Below, one piece after another: positions 23,406-31,488 of a stretch of 40,006 nt of DNA. Made by a program: the position numbers and the translations under genes. Source of the stretch: Sedimenticola sp. (GTDB lineage: Bacteria > Pseudomonadota > Gammaproteobacteria > Chromatiales > Chromatiaceae); assembly GCA_030619405.1 (NCBI GenBank), contig JAUXBK010000001.1:1-40006 (forward strand), given 5' to 3'. The notes under the pieces are model-generated. The model ran no database searches. It was not told the DNA's origin and saw only the letters and a program-made list of their open reading frames with translations. How positions within the stretch are numbered: position 1 is the first letter of the stretch; each line of letters begins with the position of its first letter.

Positions 23406-24704
23406 ATGCACATCTTCACTCTCCTGTTTCTGGTCGCTCTGGGGGGCGGTCTGCTGCTGCAGCTGTGGCTGCTGCAACGGCACCGCCGATATGTCACCGC
23501 ACACCGGAGCAAGGTTCCACCGGCATTCGCCGAGCGCATCTCCCTGGAGGAGCACCAAAAGGCCGCCGATTATACCCTGGCACGCACCCGGGTAGGGCGT
23601 TTCGATCTTATCTACAGCAGCATGCTGCTGCTGGTGCTCACGCTGGGCGGGGGGCTGAACGCCATCCACCGGCTGTGGCAGGCGACCGATTATGGTCCGA
23701 TAATCACTGGCATTGGCCTGGTGCTCTCGGTATTCCTGCTGCTGGGGCTCCTGGAGATGCCCTTCTCCCTCTGGCGCACCTTCGTGCTGGAGGCACGCTT
23801 TGGTTTCAATCGCACTACACCCAGGCGCTTTCTGCTCGATCTGCTGCTGCAGACGCTGCTGATGCTGGCATTGGGGACCCCCCTGCTCTGGTGCATCCTG
23901 TGGCTGATGCAGAGCGCCGGCAACCTCTGGTGGCTGGCCGCGTGGGCGGTCTGGATCGGGTTCATGCTGCTGATGACCTGGATCTACCCCGCCGTCATCG
24001 CCCCCCTGTTCAATAACTTCACACCCCTGGAAGAGGGTGAGTTGAAGCAGCGTATACAGCAGCTGCTCGACCGCTGTGGTTTTACCAGTAAAGGCATCTT
24101 CGTCATGGATGGCTCCAGGCGTTCCGGGCATGGAAACGCCTACTTCACAGGTTTTGGAAAGCAGAAACGAATCGTCTTCTACGACACCCTGATGGAGAGC
24201 CTGGAGACGACCGAGATGGAGGCGGTACTGGCCCACGAACTGGGCCATTTCAAGCACCACCACGTCATCAAGCAGCTGCTGTTGACCGCCCTCACCACCC
24301 TGGTCGGTATGGCGCTTCTTGGTTGGCTCTTGGACCAGCCCTGGTTTTATCAGGCCCTGGGGGTGCAGCGACAGAGCGATGCCCTGGGGGTGCAGCGACA
24401 GAGCGATGCCCTGGCGTTGCTCCTGTTCCTGCTGGTGACCCCGGTATTCACCCAGTTTCTGCAGCCGCTGTTAGCCCTGCTCTCCCGCCGTTATGAATTC
24501 GAGGCAGACGCTTTTGCTCGCAGGCAGACCGGGGCTGAACCCATGATCCGGGCGCTGGTCAAACTCTACCGTGAGAACGCGAGCACACTGACCCCCGACC
24601 CGCTCTACTCCACGTTCCATGACAGCCACCCCCCGGCGTCCGAACGGGTATCTCACCTGCAGTCGGGACAACAACCGCCAACCAAGGAGGCACTAACCGT
24701 ATGA
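23406..24704 (+). CDS. M48-family (Ste24-like) membrane zinc endopeptidase
   Basis: Integral membrane metalloprotease resembling CAAX prenyl protease 1; bacterial substrates are unknown. The 432-aa product has about seven membrane helices (for example 4-22, 70-86, 97-118, 142-160, 175-192, 288-306, 335-350), the zinc motif HELGH (277-281) and a third-ligand block EFEADAFA (354-361). The C-terminus has HPPASERVSHL, typical of the family. A perfect 27-bp tandem duplication (24354-24407) adds GVQRQSDAL twice (319-327, 328-336) between the last helices; it keeps the frame. ATGA overlap with the next gene suggests coexpression with a cytochrome c. Confidence 0.93.
   Translation: MHIFTLLFLVALGGGLLLQLWLLQRHRRYVTAHRSKVPPAFAERISLEEHQKAADYTLARTRVGRFDLIYSSMLLLVLTLGGGLNAIHRLWQATDYGPIITGIGLVLSVFLLLGLLEMPFSLWRTFVLEARFGFNRTTPRRFLLDLLLQTLLMLALGTPLLWCILWLMQSAGNLWWLAAWAVWIGFMLLMTWIYPAVIAPLFNNFTPLEEGELKQRIQQLLDRCGFTSKGIFVMDGSRRSGHGNAYFTGFGKQKRIVFYDTLMESLETTEMEAVLAHELGHFKHHHVIKQLLLTALTTLVGMALLGWLLDQPWFYQALGVQRQSDALGVQRQSDALALLLFLLVTPVFTQFLQPLLALLSRRYEFEADAFARRQTGAEPMIRALVKLYRENASTLTPDPLYSTFHDSHPPASERVSHLQSGQQPPTKEALTV
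24354..24407 (+). repeat. Perfect 27-bp tandem duplication inside the M48 protease gene
   Basis: Two identical 27-bp copies (24354-24380, 24381-24407) starting GCCCTGGGGGTGCAGCGACA, followed by a partial third (GCCCTGG). Each adds nine residues, leaving the reading frame open. Identity without any change implies a recent event. Confidence 0.97.
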
Positions 24705-24985
24705 GAGTCCCTGCGACCATCCCTCTTCTTCTGACCCTGGCCACCGGCAGTGTGGTGGCCCAGGAGGCCGATCCCGCCGCCGGAAAGCAGCTGGTAACGA
24801 ACAACTGTACCGAATGCCACGGCACCGACATCTACACCCGGGAAGAGCGTCGGGTGACGACGCGCCCGGGACTCACCAAGCAGGTGCGGCGTTGCGAACA
24901 GGCCCTTGGCCTGACCTGGTTCGACGAGGATGTGGAGAACGCCGCTGAGTTCCTGAACAGAAGCTACTACCATTTCGGGAAATGA
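24701..24985 (+). CDS. Small c-type cytochrome
   Basis: A 94-aa protein with a signal peptide (1-20, VVA-QEA) and one heme-binding motif CTECH (C36-H40). There is no methionine after residue 1, so the usual Met sixth ligand is missing; H91 in YYHFGK or another residue could serve. An extra cysteine (C65) lies in RRCEQALGL. A strong AAGGAGG precedes the ATG, which overlaps the protease stop (ATGA). Predicted periplasmic electron carrier, or a heme sensor; partner unknown. Confidence 0.88.
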   Translation: MRVPATIPLLLTLATGSVVAQEADPAAGKQLVTNNCTECHGTDIYTREERRVTTRPGLTKQVRRCEQALGLTWFDEDVENAAEFLNRSYYHFGK

Positions 24986-24991
24986 TTCTTT

Positions 24992-25074
24992 ACAGAAGGC
25001 AGAATTGAGAATTCTATATTCTGACTCCTGTTCTCTGAGTCCTGACTTCTGTCCTCTGTCTTCTGTTCCCTGAA
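24992..25074. repeat. Degenerate CTG-heptamer array immediately upstream of rsgA
   Basis: From 25019 to 25074 eight heptamers follow in exact register, all of the form xxCTGxx (TTCTGAC, TCCTGTT, CTCTGAG, TCCTGAC, TTCTGTC, CTCTGTC, TTCTGTT, CCCTGAA). The last ends at the base before the rsgA ATG. Upstream (24992-25012) are three xxAGAAx heptamers that read as similar units on the other strand. Thus the array has two opposite halves, like the pair at 6514-6586/6855-6891. Confidence 0.85.
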
Positions 25075-26085
25075 ATGCCCAGACGCAAACTCTCAAACCG
25101 TCAGCGGGCGCAAATAAAGGCCATTCAGGAACGTCGCCGGCAACGGTTGGAGGACCGCGCCAGCCAGATAGGTGAACAGGCGGCGGGGGATAATCCCCTC
25201 AGTGGCGTGGTGATCACCCGTCACGGCCAGAATCTAATGATCGCAGATGAGAGTGGCCGGTTCTGGCACTGCCTCTCGCGTCAGAACATCGGCGACCCGG
25301 TCTGCGGCGACCGGGTGGTCTGGCAGCCTGCCGGTGAGAACCAGGGGGTAATTACCGCCCTGCAGCCCCGGCGGAGCGCGCTGGTCCGCCCCAACTACAG
25401 TGGTGATGCACGGGCACTGGCCGCCAACATCACCCAGCTGCTCATAGTTCTGGCACCGGAACCCCCACCCAGCCAGTACCTGGTCGATCAATACCTGGTG
25501 GCCGCTGAAAACATCGGCGTCCGAGTCCTGATCGCGCTCAACAAAAAAGACCTGCTTTGCAACCGGGAGGCCAATCTGTTTGGCCGCGACTTCCAGCACT
25601 ATGGCCGGATCGGCTACCCGGTCATCCTCATCAGTGCCAAATCCGATCACGGGCTGGATCCCCTCAACCAGCACCTGCAGGGCGAGACCAGCATCCTGGT
25701 CGGACAATCCGGTGTTGGTAAATCATCACTCGTAAAGGCGCTGCTGCCCGATCTCGAGATCCAGGTCGGCCGGCTCTCCGAGGCATCCGGTACGGGAAGG
25801 CATACCACTTCGACCACCACCCTCTATGACCTTCCGAGCGGTGGACGCCTGATCGATTCCCCAGGTGTGCGCAGCTTCCGGCTGGGGCAGATGGAACGGC
25901 GGCAACTGGAGCAGGGATTTCGCGAGTTTCGCCCGCTTCTGGGGCGCTGTCACTTCAGCGACTGCAGCCATACCCATGAGCCTGGCTGCGCACTGCTGAC
26001 GGCGGTGCAGTCGGGCGAGATCGATCCGCGGAGAATGGTCAACTTCCAGCATATGGCCAATGCCGACCTTAAGAGATCATTCTGA
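25075..26085 (+). CDS. rsgA: Ribosome small-subunit GTPase RsgA
   Basis: Circularly permuted GTPase acting late in 30S assembly. The 336-aa product has a basic N-terminus, an OB-fold, and GTPase motifs in permuted order: NKKD (G4), then GQSGVGKSS (G1), then DSPG (G3). A zinc-binding end contains CHFSDCSHTHEPGC. The N-terminus aligns with E. coli RsgA, so the ATG at 25075 is right, yet no Shine-Dalgarno sequence exists: heptamer repeats run up to the start codon. Confidence 0.97.
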   Translation: MPRRKLSNRQRAQIKAIQERRRQRLEDRASQIGEQAAGDNPLSGVVITRHGQNLMIADESGRFWHCLSRQNIGDPVCGDRVVWQPAGENQGVITALQPRRSALVRPNYSGDARALAANITQLLIVLAPEPPPSQYLVDQYLVAAENIGVRVLIALNKKDLLCNREANLFGRDFQHYGRIGYPVILISAKSDHGLDPLNQHLQGETSILVGQSGVGKSSLVKALLPDLEIQVGRLSEASGTGRHTTSTTTLYDLPSGGRLIDSPGVRSFRLGQMERRQLEQGFREFRPLLGRCHFSDCSHTHEPGCALLTAVQSGEIDPRRMVNFQHMANADLKRSF

Positions 26086-26472
26086 CTCCCATCAAGCATC
26101 CAGTAACATGTTGTTTTAACGAATAAATAAAGACCTGTTTTTAGCCTTTTGCGACATCTGCCAACTTGCGTAGGATGCGGTGAGGAACGAACCGCATCCT
26201 ACCACCTGTTTGCTGACTAGCAGGTATCTGCATTCACCTGCCGTGCCGGCGCATGTCAGCTTCTTTTACAAATCTGTCGAACGCGTCCCATTTCCAGCAA
26301 TCTATCCGATTGATTAGAAAGTTTATTTATATATTCGGCACGAATAGTGCGGTGCAGTAATTGAGAAAACCCCTCTACAACAACAGATGCAGAAGAGTCC
26401 CTCCTCTGTCCTCTTTCATCATTACAACGAGTCTTGGAAACAGGAAGAATAAGCCTTAATTGAAGCAGTCTC
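26086..26472. other. Gap of 387 bp without a gene
   Basis: No open reading frame is convincing here. It contains the hairpin at 26170-26202 and, further on, an AT-rich stretch (about 26305-26340, with TTGATT and TATATATT) that may hold the promoter of the following gene, though spacing to consensus is poor. Confidence 0.6.
26170..26202. repeat. Hairpin with 12-bp perfect stem downstream of rsgA
   Basis: GTAGGATGCGGT (26170-26181) and ACCGCATCCTAC (26191-26202) with a 9-nt loop. No T-run follows on either strand. The sequence resembles the GTAGGATGCGGT repeats often seen between genes in proteobacteria, so it is more likely a dispersed element than a plain terminator. Confidence 0.8.
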
Positions 26473-28440
26473 ATGTCGCCGGGAACCAATACAACAACCA
26501 TCCAGCTGACGCAACTGTTCGATCATCTGGACGGCGCCGTCTACATCGCCGACATGGCAACCTATGAGGTGCTCTATATCAACCCGTTCCTGCGGCAACT
26601 GTTTGGTGACGTGGAGGGGTCTCTCTGCTGGGAATCCCTGCAGAGTTGCCGGCAAGAGGGGCCCTGTGAATTCTGCACCAACTCGAGACTGCTGGACTCG
26701 GCCGGCAGGCCGGTTACGATCGCTCACTGGGAATCCACCGAGACCCTGGACGGACGTGGTTACAGTCTGCAGGATCAGGCCATCGAGTGGCCGGATGGGC
26801 GCATGGTCAAACTGGTGGTAGCCACCGACATCTCCGCCCGTCTCAGATCGGAAAAGGCCCTGCGTTTCCTGGCCGAATCGAGCCCCCAGCCGGACCCCGA
26901 CCCATTCTTTCAGCAGGCTCTGAGCCAGCTGGCAGAGTGCTGCGGCGCACGCTGGGCATTCGTCGCCCGGCTCACCGGTGAGGGGCAGAAAGCCGTTCGT
27001 ACCCTGACATTCTATGACCGAGGTCACTTCTCTCCCCCGGTCACTTGGCTGCTCAACGGTTCTCCCTGCGAACGACTCGGCCCTGGTAAGGTCAATCTGA
27101 TCGACGCGGGTGTCAGAGAGCAGTTTCCCAGCGATCTGCTGTTACAGACCCTTGCGGTCGAGAGCCATTTCTGCACCGCCCTCATGGCGGGCGACAGGGC
27201 CCTGGGTGTGCTGGTGGTAATGAATGACGGGCCGATGGTCATCCTCTCCAACACCGCTTTCATCCTGCGCTCCTTCGCCGTCCGCATGGCGGCCGAGATC
27301 CAACGTATGGAGAGCAGTGCAGAATCCCGTTCGGGTTCCATTGCTACCCGGGATCACGCCGATCAGGAGCTGAATTTCGCCACCAGCGTCTTCCACAACA
27401 GCCTGCCCAGCAACCCTCATGCCCTCTCCCGCATCGGTGAGATCTCCAAACTGATCATCGATACACTGGCCACCCCGTACCGGGTGGAGAAACACCAAGT
27501 CAGCCTCTCTGCCAGTATCGGGATTGCACTCTACCCGAAAGACGCGGGCAGCAGGGACGATCTGATCCTGTATGCCGACCGGGCCATGTATCATGCCAAG
27601 AAAAGTGGCCGAAGTACGTTCAAGTTCTACTCGAAACAGATCGACCTGCAGGCCCGCCGGCGCCTGGCGCTGGAGAAGCGCCTCGGAGCAGCACTCTCCA
27701 GAGGCGAATTTCGCATCCACTACCAACCTCAGATCGACCTGGAGAGCAGGCAGGTCAGCGGACTGGAGGCACTGGTGCGCTGGCAGTATGAAAGCGAACA
27801 GCTGCTCTATCCTGGTGAGTTCATCTCGGTCGCGGAACAGACCGGTCAGATGGTCGCCCTCGGCGAGTGGGTGCTTCGTACCGCCTGCAACCAGCTCTTT
27901 CAATGGCACCAGCTGGGCTTCGACGGGCTCTCGATTATCATCAATCTGAGTCCACAACAGTTGATGCAGAATGAGTTTCCGGCAAGGGTCGCCGCCATCC
28001 TCGAGGAGACTGGTATATCTTCGACGCAGCTCGAATTCGACACCCGGGAGCGATTTCTGCTGCAACCGGGAAGCGAAGCGTTCAGGGTTCTGAGCCAACT
28101 CAAGAAGATGGGAATCCGCATCGCCCTGGACGATTTCGGCAGCGGCTACTCATCGCTCATCCAGCTGCGCAACTCCCCCCTGGACATTATCAAGATGGAT
28201 CCCTCCTTCATCGACCGGATCGAGCAGAAACCGGATACGCTACACCTGGCAGCGGCCATCATCTCGCTGGCCCATGGCCTGAAACTTAAAATCGTGGCCG
28301 AGGGGGTCGAAAACAGAGCACAACTGGAATTTTTAAGCCGACACCGGTGTGATGGTGCCCAGGGCCTGATGCTGGGTGAACCCCTGCCGGCGGAGCAGAC
28401 GAGCTGTCTGCTCCAGTCGGGCTGGCAGCCACTTTCCTGA
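26473..28440 (+). CDS. PAS-GAF-(degenerate GGDEF)-EAL signalling protein
   Basis: Predicted cyclic-di-GMP phosphodiesterase or sensor. Domains: PAS (about 9-125, with the cysteine motif GPCEFC at 63-68), GAF-like (about 135-280), remnant of a GGDEF domain (about 318-390), EAL (about 402-650). The GGDEF part keeps only its C-terminal end (SLSASIGIALYPKDAGS, YADRAMYHAKKSGR); the catalytic GGDEF loop and preceding half are absent with the frame kept. EAL residues E432, N491, E526, D553-D554, K574, AEGVE (609-613) and Q630 are present, although the ITES block is altered to DTRER. No signal peptide or membrane helix is seen. Activity would be hydrolysis only, if any. Confidence 0.88.
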   Translation: MSPGTNTTTIQLTQLFDHLDGAVYIADMATYEVLYINPFLRQLFGDVEGSLCWESLQSCRQEGPCEFCTNSRLLDSAGRPVTIAHWESTETLDGRGYSLQDQAIEWPDGRMVKLVVATDISARLRSEKALRFLAESSPQPDPDPFFQQALSQLAECCGARWAFVARLTGEGQKAVRTLTFYDRGHFSPPVTWLLNGSPCERLGPGKVNLIDAGVREQFPSDLLLQTLAVESHFCTALMAGDRALGVLVVMNDGPMVILSNTAFILRSFAVRMAAEIQRMESSAESRSGSIATRDHADQELNFATSVFHNSLPSNPHALSRIGEISKLIIDTLATPYRVEKHQVSLSASIGIALYPKDAGSRDDLILYADRAMYHAKKSGRSTFKFYSKQIDLQARRRLALEKRLGAALSRGEFRIHYQPQIDLESRQVSGLEALVRWQYESEQLLYPGEFISVAEQTGQMVALGEWVLRTACNQLFQWHQLGFDGLSIIINLSPQQLMQNEFPARVAAILEETGISSTQLEFDTRERFLLQPGSEAFRVLSQLKKMGIRIALDDFGSGYSSLIQLRNSPLDIIKMDPSFIDRIEQKPDTLHLAAAIISLAHGLKLKIVAEGVENRAQLEFLSRHRCDGAQGLMLGEPLPAEQTSCLLQSGWQPLS

Positions 28441-28545
28441 CCGGCAGAGCGCTCCACTACCACTCTTAATGCTTGATGCTATGTTACCGTCTGGAGTGAC
28501 GTGATATTCTTCGATGAATATACCAAGTTTCAGGAAAACAGACCC

Positions 28546-28764
28546 ATGCCGTATTTCGTCTATCGGATCGAAACAGAGAATCAGCTCGAGTGCCTGGAAT
28601 CACACCCCAAATACCGGGATGCACGCGATCGGGCCCGTGAACTCCGCGCCAATCAGCCCGAGGGCAATCAGGCCCTGATCCGACTGATCCACGCCAGCAC
28701 TGAGGCCGAAGCTGAAAAACTGCTGCTCACCCCGAGAGAAGCACCCATCGAGGGTGATGACTGA
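28546..28764 (+). CDS. Small hypothetical protein upstream of the DUF1631 gene
   Basis: A 72-aa protein starting MPYFVYRIETENQLECLE, predicted to be soluble, with a beta-strand start and two charged helices (YRDARDRARELRANQ; EAEAEKLLLTPREA). AGGAAA lies about 10 nt before the chosen ATG; an upstream ATG at 28501 has no such site. I recognise a general likeness to short proteins found in sulfur-oxidising gammaproteobacteria, but cannot name a family. Position between a cyclic-di-GMP enzyme and DUF1631 suggests a role in the same cluster; function unknown. Confidence 0.7.
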   Translation: MPYFVYRIETENQLECLESHPKYRDARDRARELRANQPEGNQALIRLIHASTEAEAEKLLLTPREAPIEGDD

Positions 28765-28845
28765 CAGTACTTCCTCTGCACGCACGGGATGCTCCGCGCC
28801 CATCAGAATTCATCGCCTGGGCCACTCAGAAAAAGGATCGTAAGC

Positions 28846-31116
28846 ATGGAGAAAGAGGCGAGCCAAGGCCACTCCAGCCAACTGCAAAAATATCTGCCCA
28901 CCCTGCATAAATGCCGGGACGCGGCCCTGTCCAGATTCAGTGAACAGCTGGACCAGATGTTCGAGCATGTGGAACCAGCGCTGCTCGACTTCATCGATAA
29001 GGCAGAGACCAACCAGAGCCAGTTTCAGTTCATCGATGCAATCAGCGTGGTCAACAGTCGCAAGGCGATGGTGAAACAGCGCTTCCAGGAAGAGATCTCC
29101 AGAGGTTTCACCGAATTCAGCCGTGGCCAGGCCATCAGCTACCCAGTGCCACTGCTTGACTCCCAGCGGGAAAAGACAGGCAGTCTGGAACTGGTCGGGG
29201 AAGACGAACTGAATCAGCGGCTGTCACTGCAGAACATGGTAGAAAGGGCGCAGAACAGCAGCTTTCAGCAGCTCTATGCGCTGAAACAGCGGCTGTCACT
29301 GATACGTGGTGGCCAGAAAATGGAACAGCCCGACACCCCTGGCGGACCACTCCATTGCACCTCCGCTTTCCAGACTGCAGCCGGCGAATTCGGGTTTGAG
29401 ACCAATATCCTGCTCATCACCTACGCCCTGTTCGATAAATTTGTCATGCGTCAACTGAAGGAGGTGTACGAAGCGTTCAATCAGGCGTTGATCGATGAAG
29501 GCGTATTTCCCAACCTGCAGCTGGAGATTCCCAGGTCCGAGGCGTCCGTGGCAGGGGACAACGACAACGAACCGGCAGCTGCCGCTGAGGCCGATTCCGA
29601 AACAGCCGGGAAAACCGACGCCGACGGCATGGACCTCACCCTCGGAGAGGAGCTGTTCAACTCAATCCGGAACCTGATGGCCTCCAGGCGACGCGGGGAT
29701 CCCCGCTACGCCCACCATCCCGACTACGACCAAAGCCCCGGCGCAGGCAGCGGCAGACAAACGATGGTGGATACGCCGACCCTGGTCTCCGCCATCGGCG
29801 ATCTTCAGCCGGACCACAGCGCATCCTTCCTGCCACAGCCTGACAAAGCGGGTAATCTCCCGGCCAGCGTCGAGGTCGATATGCAGATGCTGGAGCAGAT
29901 CCGGCAGCGCCTGATCCAGGAACGGGAGAAACTGTTTCGGGGTGTCGACCCCAGTGAGATACCCAGCGCCGACCTGGACACCATCGAGCTGGTAGGCATG
30001 TTATTCGAGCACGTACTGAATGAGAAGGATCTGCCAAACATCGCCAAGGCCCTGATCAGCCACCTGCACACCCCCTATCTCAAGGTAGCCATCCTCGATC
30101 ACCATTTCCTGATCGATTCGAAACACATCGCCCGCCGACTGCTCAACCTGATGGTGGATGCCGGGCGCATGTGGATCGAAGAACAGGATCTGCGGCGCGG
30201 CATCTATTACCCGATGCAGGAGCACGTCAACCGTATCCTGTCCGAATTCAAAGATGAAGTCAGCCTGTTCGATGAGATCTTTGAAACCCTCTCCAAGCAG
30301 CTGGAGGATTTGGAGCAAAAAGCCAGGGTGGTAGAGAACCGTGCGCGTGAAGCGACCCGGGGGAAGGAGCGTCTGGAGAGTGTCCGTACCCAGGCACATC
30401 GTTTCATCCAGGAACGGATCGGTGACAAGCGTTTTCACCCCATCATCGAGAATTTTCTGAACCATGCCTGGTTGGACAAAATGATTCTGATGTTGCTGCG
30501 CGACCCCCACGTCGAAACCACGCCCGAGTGGCAACAGGTGCTCCGTGTTATCGATGACCTGCTCTGGGCCTATCGTTCCCGGAACGACCTGCGGATGCGT
30601 ACGGCGCTGCAGGAGAGACTGCCTGACCTCAAACAGCGCATCGAGGAGGGTCTCGCCGCCATGGGCAACTTTCATCAACCAGCGCCCCAGACACTGTTCG
30701 ATCTGTTTTCCAACCTGCCTGAGACAGCACAGGCAGCGGGGAGTGAACCGAACATTTCCATCCCGGAACAGCGCCAGAAAAGGAAGAGCGCCACTCAGAA
30801 ACCTGCCACCCCCCCCCTGAGCGACCAGGAAAAAACGATGGTCGAAACCTTGAAGAAGGCCAGGTTCGGCACCTGGTTCGAACTGGAGGATGACACTGGA
30901 AAGACCCACTGCTTGAAACTATCCTGGTTCAGTCCGGTCACCGCCAAGTACATGTTCGTGGATAAATCCGGCATCAAGGCACTGGTGACCCCCATCGATG
31001 TGCTCGCCCGGCAGATGTGCAAAGGGAAGGGCAGGATTATACGGTATCCGAGCGCACCCTTCGTCGACCGCGCCCTGAAGACCGTCTTCCGTATGCTGCG
31101 CATGTCCAACACCTGA
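28846..31116 (+). CDS. DUF1631 family protein
   Basis: A 756-aa cytoplasmic protein without known function. It is mainly helical and charged, with an acidic, low-complexity stretch at about residues 235-265 and a predicted coiled coil around 490-525 (LEDLEQKARVVENRAREATRGKERLE). The C-terminal part (about 665-740; GTWFELEDDTGKTHCLKLSWFSPVTAKYMFVDKSG) looks like a small beta-barrel of the kind that often resembles PilZ. AAGGA lies 8 nt before the ATG at 28846, which excludes the longer start at 28789. A PilZ gene follows 23 nt downstream, and an EAL gene lies two genes upstream, so a link to cyclic-di-GMP is plausible but inferred. Confidence 0.85.
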   Translation: MEKEASQGHSSQLQKYLPTLHKCRDAALSRFSEQLDQMFEHVEPALLDFIDKAETNQSQFQFIDAISVVNSRKAMVKQRFQEEISRGFTEFSRGQAISYPVPLLDSQREKTGSLELVGEDELNQRLSLQNMVERAQNSSFQQLYALKQRLSLIRGGQKMEQPDTPGGPLHCTSAFQTAAGEFGFETNILLITYALFDKFVMRQLKEVYEAFNQALIDEGVFPNLQLEIPRSEASVAGDNDNEPAAAAEADSETAGKTDADGMDLTLGEELFNSIRNLMASRRRGDPRYAHHPDYDQSPGAGSGRQTMVDTPTLVSAIGDLQPDHSASFLPQPDKAGNLPASVEVDMQMLEQIRQRLIQEREKLFRGVDPSEIPSADLDTIELVGMLFEHVLNEKDLPNIAKALISHLHTPYLKVAILDHHFLIDSKHIARRLLNLMVDAGRMWIEEQDLRRGIYYPMQEHVNRILSEFKDEVSLFDEIFETLSKQLEDLEQKARVVENRAREATRGKERLESVRTQAHRFIQERIGDKRFHPIIENFLNHAWLDKMILMLLRDPHVETTPEWQQVLRVIDDLLWAYRSRNDLRMRTALQERLPDLKQRIEEGLAAMGNFHQPAPQTLFDLFSNLPETAQAAGSEPNISIPEQRQKRKSATQKPATPPLSDQEKTMVETLKKARFGTWFELEDDTGKTHCLKLSWFSPVTAKYMFVDKSGIKALVTPIDVLARQMCKGKGRIIRYPSAPFVDRALKTVFRMLRMSNT

Positions 31117-31139
31117 CACACCAGCCCAGGAAAAGCACT

Positions 31140-31475
31140 ATGCAGGAAAATCGCTCCAGTCCACGCAAACAGCTCAATGAGAAGATCGATGTGCTCGATA
31201 TCAATTCGGGCGAGCTGCTGGGTACCCTGGTCAATATCTCACCCGGTGGCTTCATGCTGTTCTCCAATAAGCCAGTGGACAGCAACCGGCTGTTCCAACT
31301 GCGTCTGCAGATGCCGGAAGCCGATGCGGGAGAAACTCTGGAACTGGGTGCAGAGAGCCTCTGGTGCAAAGACACCACCCACTCCCGAGGTTACTGGGCT
31401 GGTTTTCAAATTATCGACATCTCGGAGCAAGGTATCAGACAGGTCAAGCAACTGTTCGACAACTGGGCCAAGTAG
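31140..31475 (+). CDS. PilZ-domain protein
   Basis: Single PilZ domain, 111 aa, predicted to bind cyclic-di-GMP: RxxxR is R5-R9 (RSSPR) and (D/N)xSxxG is N32-G37 (NISPGG). AGGA stands 8 nt upstream of the ATG. It follows the DUF1631 gene by 23 nt and is probably cotranscribed. It is convergent with the transglycosylase gene, 13 nt away. Output target unknown. Confidence 0.93.
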   Translation: MQENRSSPRKQLNEKIDVLDINSGELLGTLVNISPGGFMLFSNKPVDSNRLFQLRLQMPEADAGETLELGAESLWCKDTTHSRGYWAGFQIIDISEQGIRQVKQLFDNWAK

Positions 31476-31488
31476 AGTAGGGGCTGTT

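Noticed and set aside
24344..24414. Frameshift in the M48 protease at the repeated segment
   Set aside because: 27 bp is a multiple of three and the frame continues into the conserved EFEAD block.
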